64,000 bases of DNA from Berberis thunbergii (Eukaryota > Streptophyta > Magnoliopsida > Ranunculales > Berberidaceae): NCBI GenBank assembly GCA_003290165.1, contig QNQO01000681.1, positions 186,001 to 250,000 of the forward strand, read 5' to 3'. Positions 43,530 to 54,700 of this stretch are shown piece by piece. Positions within the stretch are counted from its first letter, which is position 1; each line of letters starts with the position of its first letter. The position numbers and the translations under genes were made by a program. The notes below the pieces were generated by a model. It saw nothing but the letters and a program-made list of their open reading frames with translations. It searched no databases and was not told where the DNA came from.

Positions 43530-43745
43530 CTAGGGGTGGGGAGGCAATACAAAAGTGTGTAAACGAGTCAAAGTATATTGACCCACACTAGCACTTCCAC
43601 GTAATAACTCGACCAAGGGTGATCCGATTACAGAAATAGCGTCAGGTACGCCTGTCATGATTATGACTGCCCAATAACCAATTTGGTCCCGAGGCAAGGA
43701 ATATCCAGTTACACCAAAAGATGCGGTCAATACAACTGGGGCGGG
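43530..43745 (-). pseudogene. petB: NUPT: nuclear copy of part of plastid petB (cytochrome b6)
   Basis: The minus strand reads [20 protein letters not shown], then [20 protein letters not shown], then [20 protein letters not shown]. This is the C-terminal half of transmembrane helix B to the Qo region of cytochrome b6. Differences from the conserved plastid protein (for example PRD for PWD and a missing short segment after TLTR) and the truncation on both sides show it is a decayed nuclear insertion, not a working gene. In the plastid the protein is a subunit of the cytochrome b6f complex. Confidence 0.88.
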
Positions 43746-44477
43746 AGATACTTTTAAAATTTTGGGTTAGGACAACTATAACCCTAAAATAATTTTTGTA
43801 TTGGGGGAAATGTAAGGGCATTTTATGGAAACCAAAACTTTTAATTGGGTGTGAAGACTCAAAATTTTGCATTATAGTATAAATATACGTGTTAAATTTT
43901 TTTTTATCATATTGGATTAAGAAGGAACTTGAACCTTTGGCATTTTTTTACAAAATTAATTAATTAGAAATGTATAATAGGGAGTAAACAAAAATAATAT
44001 GTAGTACATGTACACAAAAATCTCAAATACAATAAACAACTTATTGAATAGAAATGGTGCATTACGATACACTAGCTTCTACCGCATGCTATAAATGTAA
44101 AACTTATTTTCTTTTTTTGTAATTGCAAAATTTGATGTTGCACATCCTCTATTTCATGATGACACACACTTTTGTTTTGTTTTTGATTTTTACCTAAGTC
44201 TACAGTGTATTAGTAGCCGTTTCCAACTGTTGTTTCCCTCACAAGGGCAGGTTGCAAAATTACTAAAAAAGGAACATTGATTGTTGAACCTTTTTTTCTT
44301 TTTGCACATTCATCAATGGTAAAAGTACTTGGCTAAAATTTGTTATCAATAATAAAATGAAACTTAAAAAAACTATACGAATTATCGTTCTTTTAAGCAC
44401 AAGACCTTATGGATAACTTGTATGACCATGACTCTTGGACAACCATCCGCACTAAAGCTTATTCATCTTAGGGATCC
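43746..44477. other. AT-rich DNA between the NUPT and the solo LTR
   Basis: No gene or element recognised. Part could be further decayed plastid or retroelement sequence. Confidence 0.35.
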
Positions 44478-44482
44478 TTTCA

Positions 44483-47400
44483 TGTAATACCCGCCTAATT
44501 ACACAAATATGAATAATATTTACTTATAAATTTGTAATGTATTATAATTGTATAATGTGTAAAACTTGTTTTATTTTTAATGGTTAAATGAGTAGAAAGT
44601 GTACGTACATTTAGCAAAAAAATAAAATAAAATTAGGAAACCCTAATTAGATCTTTATAAAAGAGTTGGAAAAACCTAGCCTCATTCTTTTATTTTACAC
44701 ACACAAAATAATGGGAGGAACTTACGTAAAGAATTAGGGGAAATAGGTGAAAGAAGAAGAAGAAAAATAATGCATAACACCGGTGTGTCTTCCTCGTTTT
44801 CTTTTACTTTTTTTAGATTAATCAATTGATTAAGGTTGGGGTTTAATACAAATATAAATCTGACAAATGAAAATTTTATTGTATTTTCGTAGGAATTGGT
44901 TGAGTTAAAAGAGAAAACCTACAACTAGGTTTTTATTTAAATTCCGTAACAAATATAGCTTTGCGCAGTCTTAGTATTGTCATTGGATCGAGACCTTTTA
45001 GAGATCATAATACATTCAAATTAAATCTGTAGATTCATAACATACGTATGAAAAACATAATGTTAGTTTGGAGTTCATCCATCCGTTAGATCTTTCTCGA
45101 GGCAGAAGCAAATGTCACTGACTGAATTTTAGAAATTCATATATATAAAAGTTTTGGTAGAAATTAGTGAGTTTTCCTCCATTCTCTTTTCATATATTTT
45201 TGTTTGGAATTTTTTTTGTAAGTGATATGGATTTTTTTATACCTAATAAGCTTGAAACTTATATTTGGGATGAAGTGGAGTTTGAGAAATCAAGGTTGGA
45301 AACATTTTTCAATTATGAGATAAAACTTATTTGTGTATTCTATCAGTCTTGATTCTGTGCTGTTTTTTTATGTTGGTTTTGATTGGGCTCTTTAGGATGT
45401 ACTGTATCATGCTATATATTAAAAATTTTCTATTGGAGTTTAGTTTTTAAAGGATTTTATGGTATCACAATCTGAATTTTGTGCAGAAAAATATACTTGT
45501 TTTAGTGACAAGAGGTAAATCTGGACGAATGCTGACAGATGACATGTTTTGTTTGTAAAATCTGTAATGTTACAAACATAATCAGGGGGTATGCTTTATA
45601 TGGTTGGAAACCTCTAATGTTACAATTGAGAATTATATATGCACATTTGAGTGATGATCTGTCAAGCTGTCTTGTTAGGACAATTTGTTCATTTTGGTAT
45701 TGTTTGGAGGGTTATTTACCCAACTGTTTGGCGATTAAAACTAGGCTAGTTACAATTGAGTTGGGGGCTGTTTAAATTGATTATAAAGTCGGAAGACTTG
45801 GAGAGAGTTTGACTAGGTTCTAGTTAGGTAGTGAAACTGTAGTTGAACGCTTCGGAGTGTGTGATTTGAATTGTTGCAGCGATCATTTTCCTCAACGCTT
45901 CCTTGGATGTGGAATGGGTATCGAAGTTAAGGACTTCGATTGTTCTATGAATGAATTGTTTTGTTTGATTTATTTTCATGGAGTGGTGATGTGTGTAGAA
46001 AAATGTCGAAGACTTGATGTTTGTTTTCTTCAAGTACACTAAATATGTAGGGATACAATACTTTTGGTATAGGAAATATATGATGATTGTGTGTTGGTGC
46101 AAAATTGGTATTGTTGTTTTGTTAGCCAATGATATCATGTAGAATGACCTGTGCAGTTTGGGTTGAACATATTATTACTCATGTCTAGATTGTCAACACT
46201 GTTTGTATATTGTCCGAATTATTTTTCTTTACATACACACGAATGGAGGCAATGACTACTAAAGATTATGACACTAATACTTATTGTGTAGTTTGGATTG
46301 TTATGCAAATTGACTTGCTAAGAAGTATCCTCGTATTGATTGGGTTTGATCCCTGTTGTGTTATGAAAAAAATTATTTATGAAAAATGTTAGTTTTCCCA
46401 AAAGAATGGTTTAATATTGTGGTTAATTTATTTATGGTTGACAAAGTGTCAACATAAAAGAGTTTTGAGTTTTAGTTGATTTTTTATGCTCTTTTGCACA
46501 ACTCCGAAAAAAAAATGTGAAAAAAAAATTATTTTAGTATACAGACTTGCTTGTATATGTGCGATATAATTTTGGTATGCAGACTTGCTTGCATAAAGAG
46601 TACACCGTTCCATGTGAGTTCGGTAGTACGTGTAGTATTTAGGAAATGTTTGCCACATATTGAACTTCGGGTGAGATGACATGTTCCTCGATGTGGCACC
46701 CCACTTGAAACATGTACGCTCTGAGTGGTTTCAAAGGCAAGGGAGACACATTTGGGTGAGGTGTGTTCGACACAAGGAGGATAGTGCAATTGTGGAAAAG
46801 AAACGAGATTTTTGTGTATGTGCATGATTGCTATAAGGAAAGAAACTAAATGCTCATTCGACCATTGAATGAGAACTATATGTCTTCTTAAAGGTAGAAA
46901 ATGCGTTTTGTTGATATTTTAATAATAGTCTAATATGACTGTGATTTGTATTGTTGTTTGAAAATAAATTGCATTTATGAGGATTGATAACTTAGAAATT
47001 TTATCCGTTTATTTCTAACCGTTTTGTGTAGGATAGTAAGCCTACTAACAATTTCTGCAGGTCGGATTTACTATATTCAACCTTCACTTTGTAAGTGTTG
47101 GTAAAATAAATTTATATTTTAAACATGATAAACTAATTAGTATGTAAAGTTTGCCTCGTTGAGGAACTATAAGACTTTTGAGTGTTATTTTCTTGTTTAT
47201 GAAATTTTCATGTTAAAGCATGTAAATTATTTTATTTTATAACGATTGAGATTACTCATATTAGCTACCTCGCTGACCCAAGTAAGTTTACGCTTCTTGA
47301 GTACGTTCTTATTGGAACGTAGTCATTTAGCCTTTCACAGGTTTATGAGCAGCGTTACTTAAGTTTCGTTAGTGAGGCTATTAATGTCATAGTTTCATGG

Positions 47401-47506
47401 TTAAATTATATATTTTAGTTTGTTTTAATTTTATGAATTATGTTTTAATTGATGCTACTAATTGTTTTTGTTATTATTAAATTTAAAAAAAAATTGGAGC
47501 ATGTCA
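44483..47506. mobile_element. Solo LTR, 3.0 kb, family S (copy B)
   Basis: Begins TGTAATACCCGCC and ends GGAGCATGTCA, with a perfect 5-bp target duplication TTTCA (44478-44482, 47507-47511). Long stretches match copy A at 14630-17457 in the same orientation, notably 46340-47050 against 16280-17000. A TATA-like TTTATAAAAGAG at about 44655 may be the LTR promoter. No gag or pol is present. Blocks with TACAGACTTGCTTGTATA-type inverted repeats (about 46540-46600) are shared by both copies. Confidence 0.78.
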
Positions 47507-47511
47507 TTTCA

Positions 47512-48463
47512 TCTAGCAAGATATGGGAATCCTTTGTTGATTTGCACTTCTTACATTACAATTTACAACTCCATGAATCCACACAACATTAACAATTCCA
47601 AGTTCCGAAAGATGAGATTCATAGCTATCTTTCTTGAGAATATCAAACACTTGTTCATTATCTTAATTGTTTCCGTGCATCAAAGTTTATTGTTGGCAAG
47701 GTACGTGTCTCACAGTAGGAGAAAACCATTTTGATGGGGTTGAATGGCACCAAGATGCCTTCCTTGAAGACTTTACTTTGTTTACCTGCTCACTTATTGT
47801 TTGTCTCGGTGGATCCATTACCAAGGAGCTTCTCCTCTTAAACAAGGCAGATAAACATTTTAATATTTAGTTGATGTAACATAAATTCCAATGTGATAAA
47901 TAAAAACTAGAAAGAGTCAAGCTGGCCATTGAACGACTTGTTTGGCCTCATACAAAAGTCAATCTAAGTAAAGTTGATTGATGAGAATTTGATTCCCCCG
48001 GTACATTTAGCAAACTATTACTAAAAAAAACTGTAGCAAATCAAATTCATTTAGGAGGGCTAATAATGAGTTTACAAAAGATAGAAATAGTTTTTGTAGT
48101 GTTTATGATGATCAAGTGGTTGTGGTTGTGATTGTGAATGAACTAGAAGGCTTAAAATTTTTGGACAACAAGGATCGTCTTGAGCATTCTCTAGTATTGT
48201 CAATGTAAGTGACTCATCAAACTATACTCTCAATATATACAAAGTAAATACATCCACAAATGCACAGCAAGTCGCTATTAGCAACAATGGGATCCTAATA
48301 ACATGTACTTCCCCCTAACTTCTTGTTTTCATATATGCAACCATATCATTTTGTTGCATTAAATTATACAAGCTTTTAAATTTTAGGTTAATTAAGAGCT
48401 TGCTGTTCTATGATAAAGATTGAAACCTAATTTTGTTTAACTTGAACAAAGCCATAGCAGCCA
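47512..48463. other. Intergenic DNA upstream of the ALBA gene
   Basis: AT-rich, without a recognised gene. Short open frames at 47462-47870 have no domain. The promoter proper begins around 48464. Confidence 0.4.
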
Positions 48464-48548
48464 TAACCCTAAAAATGGGCTTGGGCCTATGTAGTAAGAA
48501 GGTCTAAGCCCAAAATTAACCACTACCCTAAAACGAGTGAAACCCTAG
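48464..48548 (+). promoter_or_regulatory. ALBA promoter: telo-box and site II motif cluster
   Basis: AACCCTAAAA (48465-48474), TGGGCT (48476-48481), TGGGCC (48482-48487), AGCCCA (48507-48512, a site II on the other strand), CCCTAAAA (48526-48533) and AAACCCTAG (about 48540-48548) lie about 220-300 bases upstream of the start codon. The pairing of telo-box with TGGGCC/T elements is typical of plant genes for translation and growth. Confidence 0.6.
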
Positions 48549-48763
48549 TGAGTCTCTCTCACAGTCACAGACAAAGAAAGGTTTGAGAGAGCGCACAAAA
48601 ACAACCAACACTTTCTTCTTCATTGCGATTTTTGTTCAAGCAATTAATTCCTGAAAAAAAAAAAAAGTTGAGAGTTAGATATAGAGCCAGAGCTCTCCCT
48701 TCTCCGTCTCTCAGTTTTCAATCCGAATCACAACTAGGGTTAGGGTTTCTTCTCTCGCCTGCA

Positions 48764-51700
48764 ATGGAGGAAATTACAGAGGGAGTCAACAACATGAACA
48801 TCGCCGATGCCCACAAGAAGAACCGGATTCAAGTCTCCAACACCAAGAAACCTCTCTTCTTCTACGTCAATCTCGCCAAGGTGAACTTTCTTCATCTTAC
48901 CCTTTTTTTTCAGACTATTTAGTGTGGATTTGCTGTGGGTTCTGCTCTAGGATGTTCACATTATGGTGGGGTAATGTGTTTGATGTGTCAAATTACGATT
49001 TTAGGGTCAGAGACCCGTTGTGGTTTAAGTTTTGGATACCCATTTGTGATTTTTTGTGTGAAGGTTTCATGCGTGTAATTTGTTAATTTAATGATTAGAT
49101 GAGTATTGGAGGTTTAGGTAGTCTGCGTTTTTTCAGCGGTTTAGAGAATGTCGATTTTTTGTTGATTTGTGCAGCGATACATGACGCAACACAATGAGGT
49201 GGAACTGTCTGCTCTTGGAATGGGTATCATATCTCCGACCCAACTCTATATACCATATGAATTATTAGTTCACAACTGATTTTATAAACATTCATTCTTT
49301 GTGTGTGAATGGAAGCTTGTGCTAGCCTTGGTTCTTCATTTATTGTTGCATGTTAAGTTGTCATTATCTTCTACTCGTCATGTATGTTTGATTGGAGAGC
49401 TCATGTGCATAATACTAGCACACTAACACATGATGTAATTGGCTTAGTTCTAGTGATCCTCTCACTACTAGATCCTAGCTTTTATTCAATGATTTTTTTT
49501 TGTTTTGTTTTGCTGAAAAAAAAAACTACAAACCATCTATGCATAGTTTTTTTTATACAGAAAAACTCTTTGGCACATGGAATTTGTGTCCTTTAAAAAA
49601 AAAAAAAATCTTTTGCCATGCGTCTGAAGGGTTTCACATTGGTGTTAAAAAGTGTTTGTATTGGGGTTTAGACGTGTAGTCCTATTTGTTGAGTAATCAT
49701 CAACATATCCGCCATTAGTTTCATGAATCTTTTTTTCTTCAAGAGTGTTTATTTTCCAGAATCTATATTTTTCAAGTGTTTTTCAAACATAAAATTCTAA
49801 TCTTTGAAAAAATTATTCTCAAAGAGCCTCATGGGTGAAAAATCAACATACCAACATTTTATGTTATGTGGATTATTCAAGATTTTCCTTAGTTTTTTTT
49901 GTTCTTGCCACTTGAAGTTTTCAATAGCCAACACCATTAACCACACTATCCTTACAATCACCGCTTCAAACTTCACCACCACTATTGGCCATCCTGTTGT
50001 TACAACCACAACTTCAACTCCACATCCACAGTAGTGTTTCTTAAACATAAAATTCTAATCTTTGAAAAAATGATTCTCAGAGAGCCTCATGGGCGAAAAA
50101 TCAACATACCACCATTTTATGTTATGTGGATTATTCAAGATTTTCCTTAGTTTTTTTTTTTTGTTCTCGCCCCTTGAAGTTTTCAATAGCCAACACCATT
50201 AACCACACTATCCTTACAATCACCGCTTCAAACTCCATAACCACTATTGGCCATCCTATTGTTACAACCACAACTTCAACTCCACAGCCTCACCACACCA
50301 CCACCATCTCTACCATAGCACAACCACTACTGCCACTACCATACCACAACCAATGTCACCGCCACCACAACCGCCATACATTGCAAAACTGCCATCATCA
50401 CAACCACCACCCCACCATTCCAAACCACAAGCTTCGTTCCACCACCTCTTCAATTACATAGTCAACCACTACTACCTTTCCACGACACAACCAAATAACA
50501 TGAAAATTTTTGGGGAAAATAAAAATTCTTGAATTTTGTCTTTCCAGAATCCTTTTAATTCCTACCAAACAACATGAAAACTTTTTGAAAATAGTAATTC
50601 TTAAAGTTTTTCGTAGCTATTACTAAATGTCAATTTGCATTTAGAATTTGTTTGTTTCTAATGATACTGTATCTAATAAAGTAGTGTTGTTTGATGAAAC
50701 TAATAAGGAAATAAATCTCGTCAAAACCTAAACTATAAAGGATTCTTCCTACCTTGGCTTCTGTTGTTTGTTTCTTCCACAAAGCTTTATTGCAAAGATT
50801 TGTTACATATTATCTATGTGGTTGATGCCAATGAGAATGATTGGTTACAGGCAGTGCATACTTTATTGATGATGGAAAAGCTTTGTCGTTTACGCAAAGA
50901 TCGTAGTCCAAGAAACCAGAGGGTATTCAGTTACTTGAGTTTAGGTTTTCAATGAAAAAAAAGTAGGTTTTCTGAGTGAACTTCTCAAGGATGTCTTCTG
51001 GGTTTGCTAAAAATGGGAAATATTTTAGTATTTGGTTATGCTTCATCCAAGACAAAAAGCAAAGAAGATGCTTGAGACTTCCAGTTGACCACGAGGCCCC
51101 TGTGGGCAAGGAGAAGTTGGCAGGGGTAGGGGACAGGAGCGGGAAAAGAGTAGCAGAGATTGAGAAGTGTCTGGGGTTAGATGTCAGCAAGGATGCACAG
51201 ACTCGGACACGGACTCGGACTTGGACACGGACACGACACAGCGACTCGGCAATTTTCAAAAAAACAGGACTCGGCGACACGGTCAAACTTAATTTTTTAA
51301 TATATATTTTTTGTAATTCATCAAATTCAAACATATCATTAATACATTCAAATTCATTCATTCAAATTTACAAATGCATCATAAAGACATAAAGTCAAGC
51401 TCAACTGCTCAAGTAGTCAAGTCATACTCATAAAGCATAAAGGCATAAAACAATATAATTTCATTAACTTGATAATGTAAATTGATAATTTTAAAAACTC
51501 ACCAGTCACCAGTGAGGCGGCTAGATCTCTTCTTCTTCTTCATTAACTAGCGGATCCACTGTCACATTTTTTGCATCCAACAGTTCAACCTCTAGCTCAG
51601 GTTCATCAAGCGAAAGACTGGCAATCTCAAGCACTCCAGTAGCATCTAAATCCAACGAATCAGTAGCATCTCCTGTGACATCCCACATCCTTGTCTCACC

Positions 51701-54700
51701 TTCTTGGTACTCTTGTTTTCTTTTTGACAAAAGACGAAGGTTGGAATGCACATACACTAAATCTTCAGCTCGTTTTGGGGTCAACTTGTTCCTTTTTAAT
51801 GAGTGGATGTTGTTATATGTGCTTCAATTCCTCTCACAACATGAGGAAGAACAAGGTTGGCCAAGTAACTTCAAAGCAATATTCAAGAGATTAGGTGCAC
51901 TGGTACCATGAGCAACCCACCACACATCAGGGTCTAGGTATGCTCTATTATGTAGAGCATCACTTTCTGCAAACTCTCCACTAGCAGTTGAAAACCTTAC
52001 ATACTCTGTAATAACCGCTCTTCTGTCTTCAATTAGAGGAAAGTATCTCTTGAAACATATAGTTCTCTCCTTTGTAATCTCAGGATCTTTGTGTGGTGCA
52101 ATACGATTAGGATCCTCTTCCAACCATTCTCTGCTATAATACCTATATTATATATTAATATTAGCAATGTCAATCACAAATTAATATATAAACATTATTA
52201 AGTAGAATAAAAAGTTAAAAACAATGTAATTATTTACCTTGGATTCAAGGAATGTGCTAAGCAATGCAGTGGTGTGTTTTTTCTCTCCCATCGATCTACC
52301 AATATCTGATGCATCACTGAAAAAAACTCTGACTCCTCACTATTATTTTCTTTTCCTTCATGACGGTAAATAACTTGTTTCACTTTCTTAATCATAACAT
52401 CCCACATCTCATACACCAAGTGAAGACAACACTTATCTGTATCAGCCCTCCGCAACATTGAATAAATAGGCTCTGTGAAACGAAGCACATAATCCACTTT
52501 CTCCCACCACAAGTCATCCAATAGTATTCCTTTCACAATCCGTGCTTTGTCAACATCTTCCTTATAGGAATCCCACTTATCTCCAATCACCATATTTTGG
52601 ATGCTACTTTTAATGTCTTTCAACCTCTTCAGCATAATTATGCTTGAAGCAAAGCGCGTCTCAGCTATGGAATGCAACTTCAATCTCGAATGCTCATTAA
52701 ACATGTGCAACCTCATGGAATGGTTCATGATAAAGTTCTTGATCATCACCCCATTCCCAACAACATCAATAATCCAACTACACAAACTGTAGGCCTTTTC
52801 ATTTGCAGGCGTGTTCTTTGGAGCGCATATACTCTTCAAGGCAAGGTTGAGAGTGTGGACTACACAAGGTGTCCAAAAAACCTCAGGATACTCGCTCTCA
52901 ACAAGTAAACCTGTAGCCTTACAAACTGGAGCATTGTCGGTTATAACTTGAACGACATTCCTTGGCCCAACCTCACGTATAACTTCCTTGATCAAATTAG
53001 CAATGAAGAACTTGTTTTTGTATTCCCCTTCACAGTTCACAGTCTTTAAGAACATTGGACCACCCTCATTAATCACTATGAAATTAATGAGAGGCCTCCT
53101 TTGAGAATCAGTCCACCCATCACAAACAATTGTTGCCCCTTTAGTAACCCATGTGAACTTTGTTGCCTCAAACAACCTCTCAACGTTGCTCCTTTCATTT
53201 TCAAGCAATGTCGTCCTCAATACATTATACCCAGGAATTTTGTAACCACTAATAGACTTTGCTTTATTCGTTGCAAAGGTGAAAGCCTCCTGAAAATATG
53301 GATTCCTTGCAAGGTTGAATGGCAATGCAGCTGAGTAGAACGCCCTTGCAATCAAAGCATCCAACTCTTGTCGCTCACTCATATTGAACGCATGTGCAAT
53401 AGGATTAGTAATGGCTCTTCTCTTCCTCTGTTCATTGTATGGAAGTGGAACTGAAGGGCCAACCCCCCCACTACTTGAACTCAGGTGAGGGTGACTACTT
53501 GATCCCACTGAAGGAGGTAAAGGAACACTTCGTATCCTTGAACTTTCTGCTTTTAATGCAGCTTCATCAATAAATTTTTGCACCTCTCTAAGTTGTATGG
53601 GGGAGATTTTGGCACAAATAGCTATCCCATGACCACTTATGTTCAACAAGTGGTGCTTCAATCTAGTAAGAGAGCCTGTATATTCTTTCCGACAATAGTT
53701 ACACTTCCATCTAAGGTTTCCCCCACCTTCACTTGGTTTTCCTAATCTTGTCACATGCTTCCAAAGATCATCTCCAGTTCTTTGACCTGCTAAAACCAAT
53801 TTTAATTTCTTATTATTTAGTTTTCACTTTTCACTTTCCAGCAAATAGGTGCAAGTATTTCATGCATCATGCATACTTTCATATATATGAAGACTGAAGA
53901 GAAAGAAAAGAAAAAACACAGCAAAACAGGAATCACAGGAAGAAGAAAAAAAAACAGGAAAACAAATCTATATATTTTAAATTTGGAGGTGGGAAAACAA
54001 TGGCATTCCTTGACTATTAAGGTCATACCTTACTGCTAATGGTGAAAGATTAGTTGTCCTAAAAAAACATTGAATTAGTCCTAACAAATTGCAGGGAAAT
54101 GGATTAACCAAGGTCCCAACAAATTGTCCAGTCTCTTACCTGTTACAGATCAACACTAACAGTGTATATTTGGATCCAAGAAAAATTTCAACTTGCAAAA
54201 CAAAAAACAAACGAATCGCAGGAAGGAAAACATACACTTGCAGGAAAAAAAAATCGAATGAATCGAATCGATTGTTGAAATCGCTGAAATTTCAAAAAAA
54301 AAGTACACTTGCAGAGATTCAGAGAATAGCAGAGAAAAAAAAACAGAAATCGAATAATCGATCGATCTCAATCGAGGGTCGATGAAACAAATCACATCAC
54401 AGGAACGAAATCGATCGATCTCTACATCTCAGGAAAAAAAAAACGAAATCGATCGAATCGATCGAACGTACCTGGTGTCGTTGAGGACGCCATGATCTCT
54501 TCTCCTCCGCTCCATCTGTCGATCTCTTCTCCTCCGCTCCGTCAGTCTTGACTCTTGATTGATCGATGGCTGCCTAGGGTTTCTGAGCTGGGGTTTCAGG
54601 TTTTTTTTTTTTTTTTTGCTCTGACTCGGTCTGTGTGGGAGGTGGAAGAATCGGGCGAAATTAAACAATTTCGTAGTCAACGAATTTTGACTACCTCCGG

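Noticed and set aside
43530..43545. CTAGGGGTGGGGAGG as a further TAGGGGTGGGCA-type hAT end
   Set aside because: The conserved GGGCA is missing, no partner end or 8-bp duplication is seen, and it adjoins the petB fragment.
50126..50461. His/Thr-rich 111-aa frame in ALBA intron 2
   Set aside because: Comes from the CCACCA-rich simple sequence and the 257-bp tandem duplication.
52601..53334. Plus-strand frames of 63-78 aa
   Set aside because: Shadows of the minus-strand hAT transposase exon 2.
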